Origin: UBA2330 sp035443185
GTDB taxonomy: Bacteria > Bacteroidota > Ignavibacteria > Tepidaquicellales > Tepidaquicellaceae
Direction: 5' to 3'
Assembly: GCA_035443185.1 (NCBI GenBank)
Contig: DAORRV010000046.1
Location: forward strand, 1-26,372
DNA length: 26,372 nt
Shown here: piece after piece, positions 1 through 7,478 of the stretch
How positions within the stretch are numbered: position 1 is the stretch's first letter
Layout: each line of letters begins with the position of its first letter
Made by a program: the position numbers and the translations under genes
Notes under the pieces: generated by a model
The model's database searches: none
What the model was told of the DNA's origin: nothing
What the model saw: the letters and a program-made list of their open reading frames with translations, nothing else

Positions 1-378
1 TTAAGGTCATATTCAAGTAGTGTCCAAAATACTTTTTATAAAAATATTCTATCAATAAATACATTAAACATTGAATATAAATTGTCCTTTCTGATTACCC
101 CAACCGTGCCTTAATGCCATTAAGTTAAGGGCGAAATATCGCGGCTGTCAGCAAACCTTTCCCAACCTCCATTTTGAAAAAAAGGAGAGGAGCTGTAATT
201 TTTAAACTAAATATTTATAGTTTTAAAATTACTATTAAAAATTCCTTTAACTTATTGCCCCTGCCCTCCCCGGGTAAGGGGAGGGCTTGGAGAGGTTTAG
301 ACAGAAAAATGAACTTCTAAATTCAAAATAAAATTAATCTAACGGATTAAAAAATTTTAATCATATCAAATTTTACAC
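1..378. other. Gene-free region with dispersed hairpin repeats
   Basis: No convincing ORF is seen in this 378-base stretch downstream of asnS. It holds a palindrome CTTAATG-C-CATTAAG (110-124) nested in CCTTAA...TTAAGG (109-130). A perfect 9-bp stem GCCCTCCCC / GGGGAGGGC (263-286) lies further along, with looser CCTCC/GGAG complementarity near 166-187. The G/C-rich hairpins contrast with the very AT-rich surroundings and look like dispersed intergenic repeats. The 263-286 hairpin could also end asnS transcription, although no T-run follows it on the minus strand. Confidence 0.5.
263..286. repeat. G/C-rich perfect hairpin (9-bp stem, 6-nt loop)
   Basis: GCCCTCCCC (263-271) pairs perfectly with GGGGAGGGC (278-286) around a GGGTAA loop. 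It lies about 95 bases past the asnS stop. It may be a dispersed intergenic repeat or a factor-assisted transcript end. A second hairpin of similar style is at 4947-4966. Confidence 0.6.
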
Positions 379-1716
379 TTAAGGTCTGATCCTGTTAGGT
401 CTTCTGGCAAACGGAATTGCCTCTCTTATATTTTCCAGATTACAGATCCAGTTTACCATTCTCTCAATACCAAGTCCGAATCCTGAATGCGGAACACTGC
501 CGTATCTTCTCAGATCCAGAAACCACTGAAATTCTTCCATTGGCAGATCATGTTCGATAATTCTTTTCTCAAGTTCTTTCAAATCATCTTCTCTCTGTGA
601 GCCGCCGATAATTTCACCAAAACCTTCAGGAGCGAGTACATCCACACCGAGTGCGATCTCAGGATTATTTGGATCTCTCTTCATATAAAATGACTTTGCT
701 ATTGCAGGCCATCTGTGCACCATAACAGGTTTATCAAAATCTTCTACTATAGCTTCTTCATGGGGAGCGCCAAAATCTTCTCCCCATGGGAAAGGACGAA
801 TATGCTCTTCACCATTTGCAGTTTTTCTAATGAGCGGAATATCTTTTTTGATAAGTATTTCAATTGCTTCATCATATGTAATTCTTGGAAAAGGCTTTCT
901 TACATTTTCGAGTTTTGACAGATCGCGACCGAGTTCGGTAAGTTCAGTATTACAATTCTTCAAAACTCTTTGCACAACATACTCCATAAAATCCTCTATT
1001 AAATCCATGTCTTCATCAATGTCACAGAATGCAACTTCAGGTTCCATCATCCAGAATTCTGTCAGGTGTCTTCTCGTCATAGAATTTTCAGCTCTGAATG
1101 TAGGTCCGAGCGTATAGACTTTTCCAAGAGCAAGTGCACCTGCCTCAGCATAAAGCTGTCCTGACTGGGAAAGGTAAGCTTTTCCCATATCAAAATAATC
1201 CGTTGCGAAAAGTGTCGATGTTCCTTCGCAGGCATTCGGAGTAAAAATAGGGGTATCAAAAAGTACGAAACCATTATTGTACATGTAATCACGGATAGAC
1301 TGAATGATCTCATTTCTGACGCGGAGAATTGCAACCTGTCTCGGAGACCTCATCCATAGATGTCTTCTGTCCATCAGAAATTCTACTCCGTGTTCCTTTG
1401 GAGTGATCGGATATGGCTCAGCAATATTGATTATCTCAATGTCATTGACCTGTAATTCATAGACATTATCTTTTTTTGGGTGTTTCGAAACAGTTCCTTT
1501 TACTGAAAGCGAAGATTCCTGTGTAAGCTTTGAAAAATCTTCCCATACTTTTTCAGACACAGCACTCTTTACTACTACTCCCTGTATGATTCCTGTACCA
1601 TCTCTGAATTCAGGAAACATAAGCTTTCCTGATGATCGGATATTGTAAAGCCATCCTTTTAGTGTTACTTCCTGATCTACATGGTCAGATATTTTATTTA
1701 TATAAACTCTTTTCAT
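379..1716 (-). CDS. asnS: Asparagine--tRNA ligase (AsnRS)
   Basis: Cytoplasmic class IIb aminoacyl-tRNA synthetase that charges tRNA-Asn with asparagine using ATP. The 445 residues match a full-length bacterial AsnRS. Residues about 17-100 form the anticodon-binding OB fold (GWLYNIRSSGK...FRDGTG). The catalytic domain follows: the SQSGQLYAEAGALALGKVY stretch (183-201), class II motif 2 beginning FRAEN at 207 with RRHLTEFWMMEPE after it, and motif 3 GFGLGIERMV at 412-421. The RRHLTEFWM wording and overall layout fit AsnRS (Thermus-like) rather than AspRS, whose bacterial form carries a large GAD insertion that is absent here. The ATG start puts the OB fold at the expected distance, and no Shine-Dalgarno sequence is visible. 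It is transcribed alone, and the divergent gap to the next gene is about 307 bases. Confidence 0.96.
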   Translation of the reverse strand: MKRVYINKISDHVDQEVTLKGWLYNIRSSGKLMFPEFRDGTGIIQGVVVKSAVSEKVWEDFSKLTQESSLSVKGTVSKHPKKDNVYELQVNDIEIINIAEPYPITPKEHGVEFLMDRRHLWMRSPRQVAILRVRNEIIQSIRDYMYNNGFVLFDTPIFTPNACEGTSTLFATDYFDMGKAYLSQSGQLYAEAGALALGKVYTLGPTFRAENSMTRRHLTEFWMMEPEVAFCDIDEDMDLIEDFMEYVVQRVLKNCNTELTELGRDLSKLENVRKPFPRITYDEAIEILIKKDIPLIRKTANGEEHIRPFPWGEDFGAPHEEAIVEDFDKPVMVHRWPAIAKSFYMKRDPNNPEIALGVDVLAPEGFGEIIGGSQREDDLKELEKRIIEHDLPMEEFQWFLDLRRYGSVPHSGFGLGIERMVNWICNLENIREAIPFARRPNRIRP

Positions 1717-2023
1717 TTATATGGTTGAATTATTAAAATTAGATTTCTTCAATTTAACCTTTTAGATGTATTAAATAAATTCAGTACTAAAGGGATTTTA
1801 AAAAAAATTTAAATGTATTGAAAAATCTTAATTGAATTCTTTTATACAAAATTCAGTTCACTTCAACGTACATCTTTTATAAATTCCATTTAAATATGAT
1901 TTTTATCCTGATTTAATTTAATTTCATATCATTATTTAAAGTGATTTTAAAAATTCCAATTAATGGTAAATGATTTTTAAATTAAAATAGCTATGTTTAA
2001 AATATACTATTCCAAATTTATTT
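1717..2023. other. Divergent AT-rich intergenic region, no gene seen
   Basis: This 307-base spacer lies between asnS (minus) and the outer-membrane-like gene (plus). It is extremely AT-rich and should carry both promoters. I found no RNA gene or convincing ORF beyond a 12-codon ATG frame (1993-2031) that overlaps the next gene's start. A TATTTTTG string (2019-2026) matches the Bacteroidota -7 pattern but overlaps the proposed start codon, so it is probably fortuitous. Confidence 0.5.
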
Positions 2024-2626
2024 TTGAATAAAACTTTTTATATAATATTATCCATATTTCTGTTTTCTTCAACAGGAGTATATTCTCAGAAACCGAATGA
2101 ACAAATTACTGATGTTGAGAAGACACAAAAGAAGATAATGACCTGGGCATTGGTTCAGACGATTCCTTCTATAAACTGGACAAATGACAGAAACAGCAGC
2201 AATTCGCAAATTGTGTTTGGGTTAAAATGGAACGTGACGCCGATCAATATTTCTTTCAGTACAAATAAATATGTATCACCGGTACAATTCTTTATGGTGA
2301 ATCCAATGCGTAAATTTACAGGCTCGCTGGAATTTTTTGTGCAGCCTGAATTTGCATTTTCTTCTTTAGAATATTCAGGTTTTGATAAATTCAATGTAGC
2401 TGTTGGGTCACGTGTAAACATTCCCGTAAAAAATCTCGGCGAACATCTTTATGTTTCACTCGGCGGAAAATATAATTTCAGACAGAATAATCTGAATAAT
2501 GAGAACGGATACTATGGTGTGGAAGGCGGAGTATATGTTTTGTTCGGACTTCTCGGACTTACTTTTAATTACAATTTTAATGACGGATCTGAATATGCTT
2601 TTGGAATTAATTTTAAATACTGGTAA
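2024..2626 (+). CDS. Exported outer-membrane beta-barrel-like protein
   Basis: The product is 200 residues with an N-terminal signal peptide (about residues 1-21: short basic start, hydrophobic FYIILSIFLFSS, likely cleavage after VYS). After the signal come alternating aromatic/polar stretches rich in Y, F, N and G. A GLLGLTFNYNFNDGSEYAFGINFKYW ending with a terminal aromatic residue is typical of small outer-membrane barrels of this phylum. I do not recognise a specific family. The start codon is TTG: it is chosen because the signal peptide begins exactly there, and the next in-frame Met lies after the signal. The stop TAA is directly followed by the ATG of the next gene with no spacer, so the two are almost certainly co-transcribed and probably translationally coupled. 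Confidence 0.75.
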   Translation: MNKTFYIILSIFLFSSTGVYSQKPNEQITDVEKTQKKIMTWALVQTIPSINWTNDRNSSNSQIVFGLKWNVTPINISFSTNKYVSPVQFFMVNPMRKFTGSLEFFVQPEFAFSSLEYSGFDKFNVAVGSRVNIPVKNLGEHLYVSLGGKYNFRQNNLNNENGYYGVEGGVYVLFGLLGLTFNYNFNDGSEYAFGINFKYW

Positions 2627-3634
2627 ATGATATCATTGCTGAAAATATTTTTTGTACTTATAATTGCTGTTTCTTTAAACGGATGTGGTTTGTTCAGGAT
2701 CGGTCTGAAGAATGCCGGACATACTATTTTCAATAATCCGGATAAGCCTCTTAAGACAGAAAAATATCCGATAAGAGACAGTGTTAAACTTTCGGTCATG
2801 TGGGCTGGACATTCCTCGACACTTGTACAGATGTATGATAAAGTAATTCTATTCGATCCGGTTTTTAATAATGTGATCAGCGGTGTGATGACGAGGAAAT
2901 ATGAGGCAGCTATAAATCTTACGAATGTTAAAAATATTGACATGATACTGATCTCTCACGCTCACATGGATCATCTTAGTATTTCCACACTTGATGACTT
3001 AGAAGAAAAATTTTCAAAGGCTAAATTAATTGTTCCGATGGGAGCAGAGGAATTCATTCCCGGATATGATTATGATATAGTCAGATTATACACAGGGAAT
3101 TCTTCCAAAAAAAATTACGTCGGGCAGACGTATGAATCTAACGGAATTAAGGTTACTGCAGTGTATGCACTTCATTATGGCGGAAGATTCGGACTGGACA
3201 GTTATGCATGGAATATGCCCGGTTGTACTGGATTTATAGTAGAATATAAAGATCTGGTCATCTTCTACGCCGGTGATTCATTGTATGAGGAATTTGCTTA
3301 TAAAGAGCTTGGGAAAAAATTTGATATAGATCTTGCATTGTTGCCTGTGGGTCCGTGCAGGGATTGCGAAGAAGATAATTCATATACACACATGACATCG
3401 ATGGGAGCTTTTAAAGTATTTGATGATCTGAAAGCTGATAAAATGGTGCCGGTGCATTACGGTGCGCTTGAATATTCTTCGGATCCGGATTATCCCGCTG
3501 ATGTACTCAGAGAACTGATCGCAAAAAGAGACGGTGAAAATAATTCAGGACAGTCAGGCGAAACATATAAAGACAGGATAAAGATCATTGATGAAGGGGA
3601 GCTTTTTATTTTTGAAAATGTTGAAAAAAAATAA
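2627..3634 (+). CDS. Metallo-beta-lactamase-fold lipoprotein (UlaG/NAPE-PLD-like hydrolase)
   Basis: 335-residue MBL-fold metal-dependent hydrolase of the Lactamase_B_2 (UlaG / NAPE-PLD-like) type. Visible motifs are MWAGHSSTLV (58-67) before the first strand pair, FDPVF (76-80), the metal-binding HAHMDH (111-116), an internal YALHYGG, AGDSLY (the metal-bridging Asp region), and the C-terminal HMTSMGA...MVPVHYGAL that supplies the last metal His. The N-terminus is a lipoprotein signal: a hydrophobic stretch followed by the lipobox LNGC with Cys20. The enzyme is therefore probably anchored in the periplasm or at the outer membrane. The substrate cannot be told from sequence; relatives act on phosphodiester, lactone or N-acyl phospholipid bonds. 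It starts immediately after the stop of the barrel-like protein, suggesting a functional pair. Confidence 0.88.
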   Translation: MISLLKIFFVLIIAVSLNGCGLFRIGLKNAGHTIFNNPDKPLKTEKYPIRDSVKLSVMWAGHSSTLVQMYDKVILFDPVFNNVISGVMTRKYEAAINLTNVKNIDMILISHAHMDHLSISTLDDLEEKFSKAKLIVPMGAEEFIPGYDYDIVRLYTGNSSKKNYVGQTYESNGIKVTAVYALHYGGRFGLDSYAWNMPGCTGFIVEYKDLVIFYAGDSLYEEFAYKELGKKFDIDLALLPVGPCRDCEEDNSYTHMTSMGAFKVFDDLKADKMVPVHYGALEYSSDPDYPADVLRELIAKRDGENNSGQSGETYKDRIKIIDEGELFIFENVEKK

Positions 3635-3644
3635 GTTCTGTATG

Positions 3645-3708
3645 ATTTTCAAAATCCGGCAATCTTAAATCTACTTTCTTCGAATTATATTTTAAGATTT
3701 TTGAAAAT
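3645..3708. terminator. AT-rich inverted repeat between convergent genes
   Basis: ATTTTCAAAAT...ATCTTAAAT (3645-3670) is complementary to ATTTTAAGATTTTTGAAAAT (3689-3708), with a short unpaired CCGGCA insertion in the left arm. It lies in the 99-base gap between the MBL lipoprotein (plus) and ada (minus). It could act as a weak bidirectional terminator. Confidence 0.5.
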
Positions 3709-3733
3709 AAAATTTTTAAAATTATATCCGTAA

Positions 3734-4786
3734 TTATAATTTTTCTTTTTCAAGATCTATCAGCCACTTTTTCCTCCAAAGACCGCCTCCGTAACCGGTA
3801 AGTGTCCCGTCTTCTCCAATAACCCTGTGACATGGTATCATGATCGCGATATTATTTTTACCGTTTGCATTTGCTGCTGCTCTGACTGCTTTGGGATTAC
3901 CGAGAAGTTCAGCCTGCTTTTTGTAGGATCTTGTCTGTCCGTATGGAATCGACTGTAGAATTTTCCAGACGCTTTTTTGAAATTCAGTACCGGACATTAT
4001 TAAAGGAATATCGAACTCTTTTCTTTTACCTGCAAAGTATTCATTCATCTGTTTTTCAGTTTCCTGAAAAAATTTATTCTTACCCGGAAAGATCTTTGAT
4101 CTGAAATGCTTTTCAAGCTGCTTGAGCTGTGTCTCGAGCATTCTTCTGTCAGTAAACTCCAGAAGGCAAAGCCCGTCTTCAGTTGCAACTGCCATCATAG
4201 GTCCGAGGGGAGTTGTGAATCGAGTGAAGGTCAGAGCGGGTTTTGCAGCACTTTGATTTGGATTAAAGTCAGCATTCTTTTTAAAAGAATAATTGAATCC
4301 GCTAAGTGAACCATATCCGTTTTCAAATGCAGCACTGATCACTTTGTCACCATTTTTGATGTCATGAAAGGCGTTGTTAATTCTCATCAGTCTCTGAAAT
4401 CCCTGAAATGTGACTCCGTGATTTTTCAGAAACCATCTCCTGATCCTGTTTGGCTCAAGGTCACGTGATCTTAAATCGAAGTCAGATATTTTTAAGGAAG
4501 GGGAGTTGTTGATCTCTGTGATAAGAGATTTTATTTCAGCAGGAATTTCCCTGCTGTGCGCGAGAGGTTTACACACTTTACACGGGCGGTATCCGCTTAC
4601 CATTGCTTCACGTGGTGTCTTAAAATATTCAACATTTTCCGGCTTCGGTTTGCGTGCTGTACATGATGGTCTGCAGAAAATTCCTGTGGTCTTAATTGCA
4701 GCAAAGAACTGTCCTTCGAATTCCTCGTCTTTTTCCAAAAGAGCCTTATACATAACTTTTTCCGGAATGCTTATTTCTGTGTTCAT
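3734..4786 (-). CDS. ada: Ada-type bifunctional alkylation-repair methyltransferase / transcription regulator
   Basis: This 350-residue protein has the complete Ada architecture. Residues 10-77 are the N-terminal zinc domain with Cys38, Cys42, Cys69 and Cys72 (FCRPSC ... RPCKVCK). In E. coli Ada the first of these accepts methyl groups from phosphotriesters and turns the protein into an activator. Residues about 85-175 are an AraC-type helix-turn-helix (RRWFLKNHGVTFQGFQRLMR ... FENGYGSLSGFNYSFKK). Residues about 185-345 are the O6-methylguanine-DNA methyltransferase domain with the acceptor motif PCHRV (Cys319). The suicide methyl transfer directly reverses O6-methylguanine. No alkA or alkB neighbour is present, so it is likely autoregulated as a single gene. 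All four zinc cysteines and the acceptor Cys are retained, so it looks active. Confidence 0.95.
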   Translation of the reverse strand: MNTEISIPEKVMYKALLEKDEEFEGQFFAAIKTTGIFCRPSCTARKPKPENVEYFKTPREAMVSGYRPCKVCKPLAHSREIPAEIKSLITEINNSPSLKISDFDLRSRDLEPNRIRRWFLKNHGVTFQGFQRLMRINNAFHDIKNGDKVISAAFENGYGSLSGFNYSFKKNADFNPNQSAAKPALTFTRFTTPLGPMMAVATEDGLCLLEFTDRRMLETQLKQLEKHFRSKIFPGKNKFFQETEKQMNEYFAGKRKEFDIPLIMSGTEFQKSVWKILQSIPYGQTRSYKKQAELLGNPKAVRAAANANGKNNIAIMIPCHRVIGEDGTLTGYGGGLWRKKWLIDLEKEKL

Positions 4787-4946
4787 AATTTTTTTTATTA
4801 CAAATATATAAATGTATTATAAGTCATTCCACCGAAAATTTAACAAGCAATTTTTAACTGTGATTTTAAAGATTATAAGATTTTCATGATTGAGTTATAT
4901 TTGAAAATTGTTGCTTACGGTTTCTTTCGGCAAGAACCCACTTCGA

Positions 4947-4966
4947 TCCCCCTTTTTTAAGGGGGA
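4947..4966. repeat. TCCCCCTT/AAGGGGGA perfect hairpin
   Basis: TCCCCCTT (4947-4954) pairs with AAGGGGGA (4959-4966) around a TTTT loop, within an AT-rich 275-base gap between ada and the minus-strand FG-GAP gene. It is either the terminator region of that gene (95 bases past its stop, with no T-run after it) or a dispersed repeat of the same style as 263-286. Confidence 0.55.
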
Positions 4967-5061
4967 ATTGATTTTAATTTAATCTGAATCGTGCTTATTA
5001 AAATTAGAAAAAGTATCTAATAAAGCTTTACAATTCTTAATTTCTAATTATTAATTCTTAA

Positions 5062-6822
5062 TTATTTTAACAGTATCATCGATCTTGTATCAGAAAATTT
5101 TTCAGTACTCAGACGGTAATAATAAACTCCGCTTGGCAGATAATTATTTCCTGTAGATGCTGAAAATTCTACTGAGTAATTTCCTGATTCCTGTACTTCA
5201 TTTACAAGTGTCGTAACTTCATTTCCAAGAATATCAAAAACTGTAAGATCTACTTTTCCTTTTACACCTAAGCTGTAATTTATTTTTGTATTTGGATTAA
5301 AAGGATTTGGATAATTCTGACCTAAGTTAAAATCCTCAGGAGTCCCGTTTGTATTAGGTTCTATTGCAGTCGTTCCGTTATTAAAAATAAATAGTAGATC
5401 ATCCACTTCATCTATCCCTGCAAGATCCATGTCACCGTCATTGTCTCTGTCATGAACGGTTATGCATGAACCCGAACTCGACGCCGGAAGTACAATCGGT
5501 GAATTAGAAAAAACTCCTGCGCCTGTATTATTAAAAACATTAAAAGTCGCACCGCTGTAATTACTGGCGATCAGATCAAGATCATTATCACCGTCGATGT
5601 CTCCGATATCCATTGCCAGCGGGAAAGAGCCTGTGTTGTAAGTCGTCACTGTACTAAGTCCGCCGATGCCGTCACCGAAAATAACACCTATCCTGTTATA
5701 GCTTGAGAGAGCGCCGGAGACATCTGCATTTCCGTCGCCGTTTATATCTCCCACCGAAATAGCCCAAGGCTGACCGATGAGATCTGCTCTTGCAGAAAAA
5801 GTAAAATTCCCTTCACCGTCACCGAGCAGTAAAACAATCTCGCGGCTTGAGTAACATCCGATAAATGCATCGAGGATTCCGTCATTATTTGCATCTGTCA
5901 GCATGACGGCAGTTTCGCCGTTGCCGACTGTATTGATTAATTGCGCCGGTGCAAAAACGCCGTTCCCGTTATTTTTGAAAACAGCAATATTACTGCCTCC
6001 TCTGTTTGCTGTCACTATGTCATCATCACCGTCTCCGTCAATGTCACCGACTGCAACGCCTCTTACATTGCTGGCAGCAGTATAAGGAGTTTCCGGCTGG
6101 AAGACCGCATCACCTGTTGCCATAAATAAACTCATTATATTGTTGCCGGCATTGCCGATCACAATATCAATCTTCCCGTCATGATCAAAATCCGCGCCTT
6201 CACTCGGACTTGGGTAATTGCCTGCAGGCAGCGGATATATTGAATACATTGTATCAAAGCTCACACCATTATTCAGAAAAACCCTGAAATCTCGGGACAC
6301 TTCATTCACTATTGCAAGGTCGGTTTTTCTGTCATTATTAAGATCGACACCGAGCGCACCGTAACACTGTATAAGACCTTCGCCTTGTCTTCTCACTGGA
6401 ATAGTATTTATCAGCGCAAGATTTAATGAACCCGATCCGGCTTTTGACCAGAACTGCCATACAAAACCTTTTTCCATCGGGACATTACTCTGACTTTTTA
6501 TTCCTTTTGAAAGTGAGACTGTGATCCATCCTCCGGCAAGATATGGATTGGAAGGAGTAAATTTTATCTGAGTATTTCCGTTGAGAAATTCAAACGTTCC
6601 TACTGCTTCTCCGGCTAATTTTTCGAAAACCCGGAAAGTCACATCATTAACCGAAGCCGGATCAATTGCAGTATTAAAATTTACAATCACCTGCGAACTC
6701 CTGTCGGCATTGATGATCTGACGCTGCGGTGAGAATGATGTTACCGATGGTGTTTGTGCATTGACTATGCCCGAGAAGCAAAGAATACCCAAAGCTAAAA
6801 AGCTTATTGTGAAAATTTTCAT
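5062..6822 (-). CDS. T9SS-secreted FG-GAP/VCBS repeat propeller protein with Ig-like N-domain
   Basis: 586-residue exported protein. Residues 1-22 are a signal peptide ending in VNA-Q. Residues about 25-112 resemble a bacterial Ig-like (Big_5) domain: PSVTSFSPQRQ...VIVNFNTAIDP...VTFRVFEK. Residues about 130-485 carry seven FG-GAP/VCBS repeats with calcium-loop signatures: DLNNDRKTD, DFDHDGKID, DIDGDGDDD, DANNDGILD, DINGDGNAD, DIDGDNDLD and DRDNDGDMD. This is the count expected for a seven-bladed beta-propeller. From residue 500 to the end is the T9SS sorting domain, beginning LGQNYPNPFNP and ending MILLK. The protein is predicted to cross the outer membrane by T9SS and be released or anchored at the surface, perhaps binding ligands or carbohydrate. 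No catalytic domain is visible. Confidence 0.9.
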   Translation of the reverse strand: MKIFTISFLALGILCFSGIVNAQTPSVTSFSPQRQIINADRSSQVIVNFNTAIDPASVNDVTFRVFEKLAGEAVGTFEFLNGNTQIKFTPSNPYLAGGWITVSLSKGIKSQSNVPMEKGFVWQFWSKAGSGSLNLALINTIPVRRQGEGLIQCYGALGVDLNNDRKTDLAIVNEVSRDFRVFLNNGVSFDTMYSIYPLPAGNYPSPSEGADFDHDGKIDIVIGNAGNNIMSLFMATGDAVFQPETPYTAASNVRGVAVGDIDGDGDDDIVTANRGGSNIAVFKNNGNGVFAPAQLINTVGNGETAVMLTDANNDGILDAFIGCYSSREIVLLLGDGEGNFTFSARADLIGQPWAISVGDINGDGNADVSGALSSYNRIGVIFGDGIGGLSTVTTYNTGSFPLAMDIGDIDGDNDLDLIASNYSGATFNVFNNTGAGVFSNSPIVLPASSSGSCITVHDRDNDGDMDLAGIDEVDDLLFIFNNGTTAIEPNTNGTPEDFNLGQNYPNPFNPNTKINYSLGVKGKVDLTVFDILGNEVTTLVNEVQESGNYSVEFSASTGNNYLPSGVYYYRLSTEKFSDTRSMILLK

Positions 6823-7045
6823 AATTTAAAATTAAATTTGAAAAATATGTTTAATATAAAATGTAATTTCAATCTATTAAATTAATTAATAGGAATGATT
6901 CATTTGCAAACCCGAATTCATTCGGATGAAGCAATCTGACTCTGCGATGGTATTTTAATTTATAAGATTTTCAATGCTCAATTAATAGATCAATTCGATA
7001 TAGTTTGAGTGAGTTATCTGTGAAAAATGTTTTACATAGTAAAAG
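6823..7045. other. AT-rich spacer upstream of the FG-GAP gene and the small ORF
   Basis: This is the first third of a 656-base gap with no annotatable large gene. It should carry the promoter of the minus-strand FG-GAP gene and that of the plus-strand 39-codon ORF. The only structure noted is a short CCGAA/TTCGG inverted repeat near 6912-6925. The last part of the gap (7221-7478) is AT-rich and shows nothing beyond being the likely promoter region of the next gene. Confidence 0.4.
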
Positions 7046-7165
7046 ATGAATTTGGATTATTTGAAAATTATATGGAGATATGTCTTTCTATTGAGTCCAG
7101 TCTCGGTCTTCGCAGGCACTGTTGTTGGTGATCAAAAGTTTGCATTAGCAGAGCAAAAAATTTAA
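7046..7165 (+). CDS. Putative 39-residue small membrane protein
   Basis: A 39-codon ATG-to-TAA frame lies in the middle of an otherwise empty 656-base gap. The peptide starts MNLDYLKIIWRY, then has a hydrophobic segment (about residues 8-28, VFLLSPVSVFAGTVVG) and ends with a charged tail (DQKFALAEQKI). This layout fits a single-pass small membrane protein or a short exported peptide. Its stop is 26 bases before a strong intrinsic terminator on the same strand, which implies a real, independently terminated transcript. I do not recognise a family. It could instead be a coincidental frame within a small non-coding RNA ending at the same terminator. No clear ribosome binding site is present, which is usual for genes in this window. 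Confidence 0.5.
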   Translation: MNLDYLKIIWRYVFLLSPVSVFAGTVVGDQKFALAEQKI

Positions 7166-7191
7166 AGATTTCTTGTGGCAAAATTTTTACC

Positions 7192-7220
7192 AAACCGCTG
7201 CGGCAATCGCAGCGGTTTTT
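7192..7220 (+). terminator. Strong intrinsic terminator
   Basis: AAACCGCTGCG (7192-7202) pairs perfectly with CGCAGCGGTTT (7208-7218) around a GCAAT loop and runs into TTTTTG. This is the best rho-independent terminator in the window. It follows the 39-codon ORF and precedes, in the same direction, the YCF48-like gene. Confidence 0.88.
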
Positions 7221-7478
7221 GTTTGTATAATACATTTAATACGTTCTGTAACATCGTAATAATTAAAATAAATTTTTAACTTGTAATTTAACTGAAATTT
7301 ATTTTCCTTTCATTAAAAAATAATTAACTGCCAAATCGCTTTGAAATTTTTTAATTAAATTCAAAATATGAAAAATGGATAATACTTTTTATTAATGCTG
7401 CCTTCCTTTAACACCAATTTATTTACCCCAAAAAAAATTTAACTTTTAAATAATTCATTATGCTGAAATAATATATAA

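Noticed and set aside
715..1334. Overlapping ORFs within asnS on both strands and frames
   Set aside because: They lie inside an intact, strongly conserved AsnRS reading frame, have no recognisable domains, and are explained as shadow frames.
2019..2026. TATTTTTG match to the Bacteroidota -7 promoter motif
   Set aside because: It overlaps the TTG start that is supported by a clean signal peptide, so it would place transcription start inside the coding region. Such AT-rich strings are also common by chance here.
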